A stretch of 30,683 nt of DNA from CAYLUN01 sp964386865 (GCA_964386865.1 CAYLUN010000068.1:1-30683); one strand, 5' to 3'; shown: positions 8,877 to 15,630, counted from the stretch's first letter. Notes: a model not told the origin generated them from the letters alone. A program made the numbers and translations.

Positions 8877-9655
8877 GCGCCGTGAGCCGCCGAAGAAGGC
8901 GCGTCGAACCGCTTCCGGATCTCATACGCCGCGACCGCGAAGGCCGTCACCACGTTGAGCGAGTTCTTGCGGCCGCAGAGCGGAATGCGCACCGCGCCGT
9001 CGCACGCCGCCACGACCTCCGGGTCGAGCCCGAAGCGCTCGTTGCCCAGCACCAGCGCGCACGGGAAAGGCCACGCGGCCTCGGCGACAGCCGGCGCGCC
9101 CGCCACCGTCTCCAGCGCAAAACAGGGCGTCCCCGCCGCCTTCAGCTCCGCGAGCACGGCTCGGACATCCTCCGCGTAGCGCCACGCCATGAGCCGCTCC
9201 GTCCCCAGCGCGGCTTTGGCTACCTGCGGCTGGTCGGGCAGCGGGGTGTAGCCGCAGAGGATCAGCTCGCCCGCGCCGAAACACTCCGCCGTGCGGAAGA
9301 TCCCGCCCACGTTGAAGGCCGAGCGCACCGAATCGACCACGACCGTCAGGGGCATCGCCTTCCCGGCTGACTCACCCGCTGGCAGATCCGCGTCGAGGAT
9401 CTCGACGTCCGTGACTTTCACGCGCGCCACCTCGCGCTCGACCGGCACCAGCACGCTCCAGAACTGTTGACGCGACATCCCCGGCTCGAGCAGCCGCGCC
9501 AGCTTGGCGAGGTGCGGCAGGGTGATCTGCTCGGAAATCCACGCGCGGCAGGCCGCCAGCTCGCGCAGTCGCGCGGCCTCGTCCGCCCACGCCGCGTCCA
9601 AAGCCCGCAGCCGCTCCAGCGCCTCCCGCCACATTTTTGGGTTATCCCCGCTCAT
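8861..9655 (-). CDS. SpoU/TrmH-family RNA 2'-O-methyltransferase
   Basis: The 264-residue product ends in a SPOUT (alpha/beta knot) domain with all three family motifs. Motif 1 is around Asp107 to Arg121 and includes the conserved N115-V-G and R121. Motif 2 is LGNE (203-206). Motif 3 is IPLCG with NSLNV (224-235). This domain binds S-adenosylmethionine and methylates a ribose 2'-OH in tRNA or rRNA. The first ~95 residues are a charged helical extension, perhaps for RNA binding. The ATG at 9655 was chosen because GAGAAGAG lies just upstream; an in-frame GTG at 9667 with a GAGG site is a possible alternative. It sits 66 nt after the CPBP gene on the same strand and could be cotranscribed. The target nucleotide cannot be deduced. 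TrmH, TrmL and RlmB are the related options, none clearly favoured. Confidence 0.93.
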   Translation of the reverse strand: MSGDNPKMWREALERLRALDAAWADEAARLRELAACRAWISEQITLPHLAKLARLLEPGMSRQQFWSVLVPVEREVARVKVTDVEILDADLPAGESAGKAMPLTVVVDSVRSAFNVGGIFRTAECFGAGELILCGYTPLPDQPQVAKAALGTERLMAWRYAEDVRAVLAELKAAGTPCFALETVAGAPAVAEAAWPFPCALVLGNERFGLDPEVVAACDGAVRIPLCGRKNSLNVVTAFAVAAYEIRKRFDAPSSAAHGATTNG

Positions 9656-9721
9656 GACTCTTCTCACCGGGCGACCTCAAAGCCTAACAGTCTAACCTCC
9701 TTCAGCCTATCCACCTTTCTC

Positions 9722-10330
9722 TCACCGGATCGGGAATACCAGGAATACGCCCACGGTCCACAGCGCATGCGACACGACGCACGCCGTGAGGTTGCCGCGC
9801 CAGCGGTAGAGCCCGCACCAGAAAAGGCCCGCCACGAATGCGGCCATCACGAGCATGAAGTTTCCCGACGCCAGATGCACCGCGCCGTAGAGCCCCGCGC
9901 CGACCGCGAAGCCCACGTTCGCGCCCCACCGTGCCACAGCCTGCTTCAGGATATGCCCGCGCCAGAAAAACTCTTCGCCGGGGCTCGTCACCAGCAGCAG
10001 CACCGCGCCCACTGCCCATGGATTGCCCAGCTCGCGGATCGCGTAGATCGCCTCGACCTGCTTGGGCGCGAAGCCGAACACCTGCGCCGCGCAGAAGTCG
10101 CCCAGCCAGAAGACCCCGTAGAGCACGATCGCCGCCGCCGCTCCGATCAGCACCTCACGCAGCGTCACCTCAGCCCGCCGCCACGGCACGCCCGCCGCCG
10201 CGAACGAACCCGCGCACAGCGCGCAGACCGTGACGGTGATCTTCACCCAGAAATTGCCTGCCGGGCAGCCGAAGACCCACGCGAACCCCGCCGCCGCCAG
10301 CGCAACCAGCATCCAGAATCGCTTGTCCAT
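9722..10330 (-). CDS. CPBP-family intramembrane metalloprotease (CAAX/Abi type)
   Basis: This 202-residue protein has several hydrophobic segments and the family's catalytic signature: E119-E120-F-F-W-R124, then His152 in a YGAVH context, then His188 in a VVSHALW context. These correspond to the glutamates and histidines that bind the metal within the membrane. Family members process prenylated proteins or act in bacteriocin self-immunity and abortive-infection-like roles; the substrate here is unknown. The open frame extends to a TTG at 10366, but the ATG at 10330 has AAAGG 8 nt upstream and gives a sensible N-terminus (MDKRFW plus membrane helix), so it is preferred. It starts 17 nt after the stop of the upstream PIN toxin, which suggests cotranscription with the toxin-antitoxin module. 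The SpoU-type gene follows on the same strand. Confidence 0.9.
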   Translation of the reverse strand: MDKRFWMLVALAAAGFAWVFGCPAGNFWVKITVTVCALCAGSFAAAGVPWRRAEVTLREVLIGAAAAIVLYGVFWLGDFCAAQVFGFAPKQVEAIYAIRELGNPWAVGAVLLLVTSPGEEFFWRGHILKQAVARWGANVGFAVGAGLYGAVHLASGNFMLVMAAFVAGLFWCGLYRWRGNLTACVVSHALWTVGVFLVFPIR

Positions 10331-10347
10331 CTTCATCACCTTTACGC

Positions 10348-10746
10348 TCACCAGATCGTCTGGCAATGCGGGTAACGCCGGATACGATCATCAGCGGTCA
10401 GAATTGTCGCACCCTCCACGCATGCTGTCGCAACGATGATCTGATCGGCTGGGTCGTCATGAAACGGCTGCGGCAGGGAACACGCGCGGCACGAGATTAC
10501 CGGGGCTAAGGGAACAAGCGTCAGGCCGGGCATTTCAAGCGCCTTTTCGATCCAACGCTCCGCGTCGCGGTCGAACTGAAGCCTCCCTTTTTCGACGAGC
10601 TTGGCCACTTCCCAGACCGAGATCGTCGAAAGGAGCAAGTCGACCTCTGCGGCAGCCTTCCGAATCGCCGCCTTCCCTCGCACGGACAACCTGGCGGAGC
10701 CGGTTGTCCACCAGACCCAGGCATGTGTGTCCAGCAGCAGTTTCAT
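10348..10746 (-). CDS. vapC: PIN-domain ribonuclease toxin, VapC family (module 1)
   Basis: The 132-residue product is a complete PIN domain. The acidic residues expected to bind Mg2+ are present: Asp6 (LLDTHAW), Glu46 (ISVWEVAKL), Asp98/Asp101 (DDPADQIIVATA) and Asp119 (LTADD). Such toxins cleave tRNA or other RNA when free and are held inactive by the cognate antitoxin. The ATG at 10746 overlaps the antitoxin stop in an ATGA arrangement, with GAGG as ribosome binding site 7 nt upstream. This is the usual antitoxin-first order, giving translational coupling. The sequence around DTHAWVWW matches the subgroup usually paired with Phd/YefM antitoxins, and that partner is what is found upstream. 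No catalytic residue is missing, so the toxin is probably active. Confidence 0.93.
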   Translation of the reverse strand: MKLLLDTHAWVWWTTGSARLSVRGKAAIRKAAAEVDLLLSTISVWEVAKLVEKGRLQFDRDAERWIEKALEMPGLTLVPLAPVISCRACSLPQPFHDDPADQIIVATACVEGATILTADDRIRRYPHCQTIW

Positions 10747-10979
10747 CGGCAGGCCTCGAATACGCTAGAGTCTGCAACGGGAGAAACAATATCGCCCTCA
10801 TGAAGGAGGCTGCCGGCCAGCATGCCGAACGAGTTTCCGCCTGTTTTGGGCTTCCACGGGACGATCTCCACCACGGGAAGTCCGCGCCGAGTAATGGTGA
10901 TCGGCTCCTTGCTGGCTGCCACCTGGCCGATTCTGCGCAGGGCGTGCGCTTTAAAGTCCGTAATGGTCATCGTTTGCAT
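10743..10979 (-). CDS. Phd/YefM-family antitoxin (module 1)
   Basis: This 78-residue protein begins MTITDFKAHALRRI after a three-residue lead (MQT) and continues with a TITRRGLPVVEIVP strand. This is the normal N-terminal DNA-binding fold of Phd/YefM antitoxins. The remaining 35 or so residues form the less conserved toxin-binding tail. A much longer open frame exists upstream, but the ATG at 10979 has GAGGG just upstream and lies downstream of a strong promoter, so the short form is chosen. The last base pairs overlap the VapC start. The protein should neutralise the toxin and repress its own promoter, probably through the palindrome at 11010-11024. Family assignment is firm; DNA specificity is inferred. 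Confidence 0.92.
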   Translation of the reverse strand: MQTMTITDFKAHALRRIGQVAASKEPITITRRGLPVVEIVPWKPKTGGNSFGMLAGSLLHEGDIVSPVADSSVFEACR

Positions 10980-11003
10980 AACACCCTCGCTTTCATCATG
11001 AGT

Positions 11004-11032
11004 ACTATAGTCATTTGAAATGACCCTGTCAA
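11004..11032 (-). promoter_or_regulatory. Near-consensus sigma70 promoter of toxin-antitoxin module 1
   Basis: On the minus strand TTGACA (11032-11027) and TATAGT (11009-11004) are exactly 17 bases apart. The predicted start is near 10997, leaving a leader of about 18 nt with a GAGGG site before the antitoxin ATG. The -35 box contains the TGA stop of the upstream PIN toxin gene (11029-11031), so the modules are packed tightly but can be transcribed separately. Confidence 0.85.
11010..11024. promoter_or_regulatory. Candidate operator palindrome in the module 1 promoter spacer
   Basis: GTCATTTGAAATGAC is a perfect palindrome with 7-base arms and one central base. It fills most of the 17-base spacer between the -35 and -10 boxes, so a bound protein would block RNA polymerase. 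This position is typical for antitoxin autorepression. Binding by the adjacent Phd-type antitoxin is inferred from position only. Confidence 0.6.
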
Positions 11033-11478
11033 CCGGCTGGCTCCGCGCACGGATCAAACACGCGCTTAAACCCGCAGCCGGCGAAGTCCCTGATATTGCG
11101 GGTCGCGAACGTCTCCACACCGTGGTGCCGCAAGGTCTCGGCCAAACGAAGGTCGAAGATGCGCCGATAAGCGAAGGCGTGACTGCACGCCGCTTTCCAT
11201 ACCCGTTCCATGCAGGCACGTTCGGAAGGCACATCCACAATACGCCACTGGGGATTGGAGCGGAACCGCTGGATCACTGCAACCGCCTCCGGCGCGGCCA
11301 GCGGCCGTTTCGACACCACAGGGTTTCGCAACAGGCAGTACAATTCCATGAGAACCTGCTCGCACAACACAAACGAGGCCGATATTGCTTGATCGGTCAG
11401 ATAGTGCCTCGCAGCCGTATGCCCCCCCGCTTCACCGTTACAAGCCGCATACAGGATGTTGGTGTCACAGGAGGTCAC
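11029..11478 (-). CDS. PIN-domain ribonuclease toxin (module 2)
   Basis: The 149-residue product has the PIN layout: Asp5 in CDTNILYA, Glu45 in EQVLMELY, Asp109 in RRIFDLRLAETL, and a late TRNIRDF segment with Asp131. It is a different PIN subgroup from module 1, so the two are not a recent duplication. The start is GTG at 11478; it overlaps the antitoxin TGA by four bases, and AAAGGG lies about 9 nt upstream. The predicted role is RNA cleavage when the antitoxin is lost. Neighbours are the ribbon-helix-helix antitoxin upstream and the independent promoter of module 1 immediately downstream. Its target RNA is unknown. Confidence 0.9.
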   Translation of the reverse strand: MTSCDTNILYAACNGEAGGHTAARHYLTDQAISASFVLCEQVLMELYCLLRNPVVSKRPLAAPEAVAVIQRFRSNPQWRIVDVPSERACMERVWKAACSHAFAYRRIFDLRLAETLRHHGVETFATRNIRDFAGCGFKRVFDPCAEPAG

Positions 11479-11768
11479 GACGTGCGGCCCTTTCGTTCCG
11501 ATACTCGATACGCTGCACGTGTTTCTGCCACGTGCCCGCCATGCAGATTAGCACGCCAGTCCGGATCAGCAAAGGGGTCGGCCTTGCCCAGATGAAGCGG
11601 TTCCGGTAACGTCCATTCCCGTTCTACCGTGGCTGGCGGCGTCGACACACGTAACATGTATTCGAGGCCATTCCGAACCAACTCGGCCAAGCTGACCTCG
11701 CGGGCATCGGCCAAGGCTTTAGCCCGCTGATAGAGCAAGTCCGGCATTTGGATCTGTGTCCGTGTCAT
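11475..11768 (-). CDS. Ribbon-helix-helix type antitoxin (module 2)
   Basis: The 97-residue protein begins with a short strand and two helices (TQIQMPDLLYQRAKALADA, then SLAELVRNGLEYML), as in CopG/Arc/MetJ-type VapB antitoxins that dimerise on DNA. The C-terminal half is rich in Pro and charged residues, as expected for a toxin-binding tail. The open frame extends upstream, but the ATG at 11768 begins right before the DNA-binding strand. No Shine-Dalgarno sequence precedes it. The -10 box ends only 7 bases before the ATG, so the mRNA is predicted to be leaderless. It overlaps the PIN toxin start by four bases. The fold assignment is good; the family name within the RHH group is uncertain. 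Confidence 0.88.
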   Translation of the reverse strand: MTRTQIQMPDLLYQRAKALADAREVSLAELVRNGLEYMLRVSTPPATVEREWTLPEPLHLGKADPFADPDWRANLHGGHVAETRAAYRVSERKGRTS

Positions 11769-11770
11769 GA

Positions 11771-11783
11771 TGTAGATTCTACA
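11771..11783. promoter_or_regulatory. Candidate operator palindrome covering the module 2 -10 box
   Basis: TGTAGATTCTACA is a perfect palindrome with 6-base arms and one central base. It covers the entire -10 box (11776-11781) and reaches to within two bases of the antitoxin ATG. Ribbon-helix-helix antitoxins bind such short palindromes as dimers, so autorepression here is likely but inferred. Confidence 0.55.
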
Positions 11784-11804
11784 GCAGCATGGATTTGATG
11801 TCAA
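11776..11804 (-). promoter_or_regulatory. Near-consensus promoter of toxin-antitoxin module 2
   Basis: On the minus strand TTGACA (11804-11799) and TAGAAT (11781-11776) are separated by exactly 17 bases. Seven bases lie between the -10 box and the antitoxin ATG at 11768, placing the expected transcription start at or next to the start codon. Confidence 0.8.
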
Positions 11805-11869
11805 CGGCACCCAGTCGGGCCCAACGGCGATCCGCTGACCCGTCGTTAGATGACGCAAGGATAGCCGAC

Positions 11870-11936
11870 CTGTAGCTCCGCCGCTCTGTCGGCGAAGAGG
11901 AGGCGTGTTTCCGGCGACACAGCGCCGGAACTACAG
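11870..11936. repeat. REPIN-like element: two inverted REP-type hairpins
   Basis: A 25-base unit at 11870-11894, beginning CTGTAGCTCCGCCG, recurs in inverted orientation at 11912-11936 with four mismatches and a 17-base spacer. Each unit can fold on its own; the right one has an 8-bp stem, TTCCGGCG with CGCCGGAA. This nested symmetry is what REP doublets look like. An outer 9-bp inverted repeat, GATCCGCTG (11829-11837) and CAGCGGATC (11940-11948), frames it. It lies between the serine hydrolase stop and the module 2 promoter, and might stop or stabilise transcripts. Confidence 0.65.
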
Positions 11937-11964
11937 AGCCAGCGGATCATCGTTGCGCCCCCAG

Positions 11965-13491
11965 TCAATGGACCGTCTGAACCGGCCGCCCGAGGAGCGA
12001 CCACTTCTTCTGCGGGCCGAACATGACGTTATACTCAAGGTCGAGGTACAGGCGGTCGTCTTTGAAGCGCAGAGACAGCGTCAGACGGTACGGCGTCTCG
12101 CGGAAGTAGACGCAGGCCGTGTAGAGGTCGGGCGTGAGCCACGCGCCCGAGGCGGCGACGGGCTGCCGTCCGTTCGTCGTGCCCACGGGCAGCGTGAGCG
12201 CCTTCTCGAAGGTGACCTCGCCCGCCGACCATTTCCCGAACCCGCACTCGACCCGCTGGTCGCCGTGGACGTTTCGAAGGACGATAGTCGCGCCCGTGTC
12301 GCTCGGCGTGAGCGTGAGCGTCTGCAGGCCCTTCTCGTTGTCGTCGAACGCGAAGGTCTTGCCGAGCGCGGCGGCCGAGGCGGCCGGCGAGGCGCGCTCG
12401 CCCGCCACCGGACGCAGCGCGAGCGCGGCGAGCTTGGCGGCGAGCCGGGCCTGCGCCTCGGCGTCGGCCGGCAGCGGCTCGGGCTTCATCCCCGGCAAGA
12501 GGTGCGCCCACACGAGGTCGAGAACCTGCTGCATGTTGCCGAGGCCGCTCGTGATCGCGAGCACGGCGTCCTGCTCCGGCATCACGACGCAGTACTGGCC
12601 GAACGCGCCGTCGCCGCGGAACGCGTTGTGGCGGCAGCGCCAGAACTGGAAGCCGTAGCCCTGGCTCCAGTCGCTCTCCGGCTTGTCGCCGTTGCTGATC
12701 TGCTTCGATGTCGCGGCCGCGACCCACTTCTCCGAGAGCAGGCGCCTGCCGTTCCAGTCGCCCTTGCGCAGGTAGAGCTGGCCGAGCGCGGCGATGTCGC
12801 GGGTCTTAACCTTCAGGCCATAGCCGGCGGTCTGGATGCCTTGCGGGCTGACCTCCCATGTGGGGTTCTTGATCTCCAGCGGCTCGAACAGGCGCGGGGT
12901 CAGGTAGTCGATCAGCTTCTGGCCGGTCGCCTTCTGCAGGATCGCGGCGAGCATGTAGGTCGCGCCCGTGTTGTAGCAGAAGAAGGTGCCGGGCTCGTGC
13001 TCCACCGGCTGCGCGAAGAAGACTTTGACCCAGTCCGGTTCTGTGCCTTCCTTCATGGGCGTGAGCGTGTCCTTGTGATTGCCGCTCCCCATGCAGAGCA
13101 AGTCGCGCACCCGCATGTTCTTTTGGTTCTCGCTCGGCTCAGCGGGCAGCTTGTCCGGAAAGAACGCGGCCACCTTGTCATCGAGGCTCAGCTTGCCTTC
13201 GTCCGCAGCGATGCCGACGGCGGTGGAGGTGAAGCTCTTGCTGAGCGAGTAGAGCATGTGCGGCCGCTCCTTCTCGTAAGGCGCCCACCAGCCTTCGGCC
13301 ACGACCTTCCCGTGCCGCACGAGGACGAAGCTGTGCAGCGCGTCCACGTCGCGCTCCACGGCGTCCACCCAACCGAGCACGGCCTCCGACGAGACGCCCT
13401 CCGCCTCAGGCTTTGAGACATCGAACGCCCACGACACGGCGGCGGTGAAGCACAAACAGACCGATATAAAGAGTGCGAAGATCTTATTCAC
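11965..13491 (-). CDS. Secreted serine hydrolase, beta-lactamase / class C type
   Basis: The product has 508 residues. It starts with a signal peptide (hydrophobic residues 4-21, likely cut near SWA, 20-22). The catalytic S82-L-S-K85 motif sits in LYSLSKSFTSTA, followed by EGKLSLDDKV, and Tyr173-Asn in FFCYNTG provides the second motif. A GDGAFGQYC segment stands where the third, HxG-like motif usually occurs. Family members are esterases, D-aminopeptidases or penicillin-binding-like enzymes, and the substrate here is unknown. About 150 C-terminal residues form an added beta-rich domain not present in minimal members. The start is a GTG at 13491 with AGGAG 8 nt upstream; a GTG two codons earlier is too close to that site. 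The open frame further upstream to 14082 is only a shadow of the sulfatase gene. The stop-to-start gap to the sulfatase is 47 nt, so the two are probably cotranscribed. Confidence 0.93.
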   Translation of the reverse strand: MNKIFALFISVCLCFTAAVSWAFDVSKPEAEGVSSEAVLGWVDAVERDVDALHSFVLVRHGKVVAEGWWAPYEKERPHMLYSLSKSFTSTAVGIAADEGKLSLDDKVAAFFPDKLPAEPSENQKNMRVRDLLCMGSGNHKDTLTPMKEGTEPDWVKVFFAQPVEHEPGTFFCYNTGATYMLAAILQKATGQKLIDYLTPRLFEPLEIKNPTWEVSPQGIQTAGYGLKVKTRDIAALGQLYLRKGDWNGRRLLSEKWVAAATSKQISNGDKPESDWSQGYGFQFWRCRHNAFRGDGAFGQYCVVMPEQDAVLAITSGLGNMQQVLDLVWAHLLPGMKPEPLPADAEAQARLAAKLAALALRPVAGERASPAASAAALGKTFAFDDNEKGLQTLTLTPSDTGATIVLRNVHGDQRVECGFGKWSAGEVTFEKALTLPVGTTNGRQPVAASGAWLTPDLYTACVYFRETPYRLTLSLRFKDDRLYLDLEYNVMFGPQKKWSLLGRPVQTVH

Positions 13492-13538
13492 TGACACGTC
13501 TCCTCTTGTAAGAAGGGTACCCGATTTCCCCTCGCACT

Positions 13539-15326
13539 TCATTTCTTCAGCGTCAGGGTGACGCGGCGGACGTCCATCACGGAGGCTTCTGGGATTTCGA
13601 GCGCGCGCAGAGTGAGCGGGCCTGCGCCCTTTTCGAGATGGATTGTGCCGAGTGCGAGGGGCTTGAATGGCTTCATCTGCGACTCGCCGGCCGGCCGCGG
13701 GACGGTGTCCTGGTTCGTGTTGAGCGGCGGATCCCAGCCGGGCGTCACGCGGCCGGCCAGACGGGCGCCGTTGAGGCTCAGCTCGACCAGCGACCCCGCG
13801 TCGGCCAGCGGGCAGGTGTAGTCGATGGAGACGTCGTACTCGCCCGCCGTCTGCACGTCGATTTCCCAGACCATCTCGCCGGTCTTGTCCGCCCAGTTCA
13901 CGAAGTACGAGCAGTTGGGTGCGTTGGAACTGCGCTTGATGCAGCCGCGCGGCACGCCGTCGCGGGCGGGCAGCATCGTGATCGGAAACTCCGGGAAGCC
14001 GACGCCGATCTTGCGCGGGTCCACAACGCCGTGGCGCTCTTTCATGGCCTCGGCGTCCGGGCCGATCACTTCGGCCCGCCACGCCTCCGCCGCCAGCCTC
14101 AGACGCGCGGCGGCAGCGGGTTGGGCGGCCTCCACGTCACGCGTCTGACCGGGGTCGGCAAGCAGGTCGAAGAGCGCGCCGGAAGCGTCCAGGCGGTACT
14201 GCTGGTCGCGCACGCTCACCTTGCCGGCCCACGTAGTGAAGAGCAGGCGCGCCTGCCAATCGGTCTTCTGGCCGGAGAGCAGCGGCGACAGGTCGCGGCC
14301 ATCGAGCGGCTTGTCCCCCGCGTGCGGCACGCCCGCCAGCGCCGTGAGCGTGGGCAGCAGGTCGATCGCGCCCGCGATCTCCGGGATGCTGACGCCCTTG
14401 GGCACCCGGCCCGGCCAGCGCAGGAAACAGACCGAACGCACGCTGCCCTCATCCGTGCCGCCCTTGGTGCCTTTCATGCCTCCGGTCCAGCGCGCGCCGT
14501 TGGGGCCGTTGTCCGAGAAGTAGAGCACGATCGTGTTCTCGGCGAGCTTCAGGTCGTCCAGCTTCTTGAGCAGGCGACCCACGTTCCAGTCCTGGTTCTC
14601 CAGCATGGCCAGCGCGCAGCGCGTCTGGTCCAGGTTCTCCAGCTTGGGCTGCGTGGCCAGTTGCTCGAGCGGCATGTCCTTGAAGCGCCGCCAATACTCC
14701 TGCGGCACGGCCCACGGCGAGTGCGGCGTGGTGAAGGGCACGTAGCAGAAAAACGGCTTGTCGCGGTTGCGCTCGATGAAGCCCAGCGCCTCGTCCGTGC
14801 AGGCGTCGACGATGTAGCCCTTGGCGCGTTCCATTTTGCCGTTACGCTCCAGCGGCGGGTCGAAGTACTCGCCCCAGTGGCCGGCCGTGTGGCCGTAGTA
14901 GGTGTCGAAGCCTCGCGCCAGCGGGTGGTACGGCCACTGGCTGCCGTTGTGCCACTTGCCGAACGCGCCGGTGGCGTAGCCCGCCGCGCGGAAGGCGTCG
15001 GCGACCGTGCGCTCACCGGCGTCCAGCCGCTCGTGGCCGGTGGAGACGCCCCGCACGCCGGTGCGCAGGTAGTAGCGCCCGGTGAGAAACTCCGCACGCG
15101 TCGGCGCGCAGAGCGGGCAGACGAAGAAGCGGTCGAACGAGGCGCCGTCGCGAGCGAGCGAATCGATCTGCGGCGTGCGAACCTGCCGGTTGCCGCTGTG
15201 GCTGTAGTCGCCCCACCCCGCATCGTCGGCGAGGAAGACCACCACGTTGGGTTTCGGCGCGGCAGTCGCCGTGGAGACGGCCACGGCAAAGAGAGCGAAA
15301 AACGCATGTCTCGCGTTCATTTTCAT
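13539..15326 (-). CDS. Secreted sulfatase (arylsulfatase A-like, alkaline phosphatase superfamily)
   Basis: The 595-residue protein has a signal peptide ending near residue 23 (TATAA). Core sulfatase elements are all visible: metal-binding D34-D35 in LADDAGWGD, the formylglycine site C73-A-P-T-R77 with downstream LTGR, K124-W-H126, His202 in TPHSPW and D272-N273-G. The cysteine-type site needs a formylglycine-generating or anSME maturase, not seen in this window. Residues from about 455 to the end form an extra beta-sandwich-like domain, possibly carbohydrate binding. The expected reaction is hydrolysis of sulfate esters on glycans in the periplasm or outside the cell. The ATG at 15326 has AGGA 7 nt upstream; ATG at 15320 is the alternative. 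It is followed closely by the serine hydrolase gene and preceded by a MITE-like insertion that separates it from the lipoprotein gene. Confidence 0.96.
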   Translation of the reverse strand: MKMNARHAFFALFAVAVSTATAAPKPNVVVFLADDAGWGDYSHSGNRQVRTPQIDSLARDGASFDRFFVCPLCAPTRAEFLTGRYYLRTGVRGVSTGHERLDAGERTVADAFRAAGYATGAFGKWHNGSQWPYHPLARGFDTYYGHTAGHWGEYFDPPLERNGKMERAKGYIVDACTDEALGFIERNRDKPFFCYVPFTTPHSPWAVPQEYWRRFKDMPLEQLATQPKLENLDQTRCALAMLENQDWNVGRLLKKLDDLKLAENTIVLYFSDNGPNGARWTGGMKGTKGGTDEGSVRSVCFLRWPGRVPKGVSIPEIAGAIDLLPTLTALAGVPHAGDKPLDGRDLSPLLSGQKTDWQARLLFTTWAGKVSVRDQQYRLDASGALFDLLADPGQTRDVEAAQPAAAARLRLAAEAWRAEVIGPDAEAMKERHGVVDPRKIGVGFPEFPITMLPARDGVPRGCIKRSSNAPNCSYFVNWADKTGEMVWEIDVQTAGEYDVSIDYTCPLADAGSLVELSLNGARLAGRVTPGWDPPLNTNQDTVPRPAGESQMKPFKPLALGTIHLEKGAGPLTLRALEIPEASVMDVRRVTLTLKK

Positions 15327-15380
15327 GCCGCTATCCTACACGTTTCCTGGAATCCTAATCAACACCCATTTCCGCCACAG

Positions 15381-15389
15381 CTACAGCGA
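15381..15389. repeat. Left 9-bp direct repeat flanking the MITE-like element
   Basis: CTACAGCGA lies directly left of the terminal inverted repeat and is repeated exactly at 15622-15630. It is most simply read as a target-site duplication. A tenth base, G, also matches on both sides, so the true size may be 9 or 10. Confidence 0.65.
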
Positions 15390-15621
15390 GGGTGCGATTG
15401 CAAACTATTGCAATCGCACAGAATTCAGAAGCCAGAAGCCAGAATTCAGGAGTTGGATGCCAACGAGTTATGTCCGATTCGCGCGAGATTCTTCCTGTCT
15501 CCTCTTTGGGAGACACCTTTTTGGGCGGCGCTTTCGTATGTAAGTCGTTGCGAAGCAATTCTGAATTCTGACTCCTGAATTCTGACTTCTGGGTGCGATG
15601 CAACGAAGTAAAATCGCACCC
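15390..15621. mobile_element. MITE-like non-coding element with terminal inverted repeats
   Basis: The 232-bp segment starts GGGTGCGATT and ends AATCGCACCC, perfect 10-bp inverted termini, and is flanked by 9-bp direct repeats. Each end can also fold locally. On the left GTGCGATTGCAA (15392-15403) pairs with 15408-15419; on the right GGGTGCGAT (15591-15599) pairs with 15613-15621. Inside is a second inverted repeat of 21 bases with one mismatch (15433-15453 and 15571-15591), containing GAATTC. No gene of useful length is present, so transposition would need enzymes in trans. It lies between the lipoprotein stop codon and the sulfatase gene, and its A+T-richer composition differs from both. 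Confidence 0.72.
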
Positions 15622-15630
15622 CTACAGCGA
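15622..15630. repeat. Right 9-bp direct repeat, includes the lipoprotein stop codon
   Basis: CTACAGCGA repeats 15381-15389 exactly. Its first three bases are the complement of the TAG stop of the minus-strand lipoprotein gene. The insertion therefore left the reading frame and stop codon intact. Confidence 0.65.

Noticed and set aside
13492..14082. Upstream extension of the serine hydrolase frame
   Set aside because: It reads through the sulfatase gene in another frame. The signal peptide and ribosome binding site place the start at 13491.
15333..15362. Possible promoter TTGATT-18-TAGGAT before the sulfatase
   Set aside because: Both boxes match only four of six positions, and the predicted start would fall on the ATG although a ribosome binding site is present upstream of it.
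13638..15578. Plus-strand 646-codon open frame opposite the sulfatase
   Set aside because: It is antisense to a sulfatase with all catalytic residues intact, and it runs through the MITE-like element.
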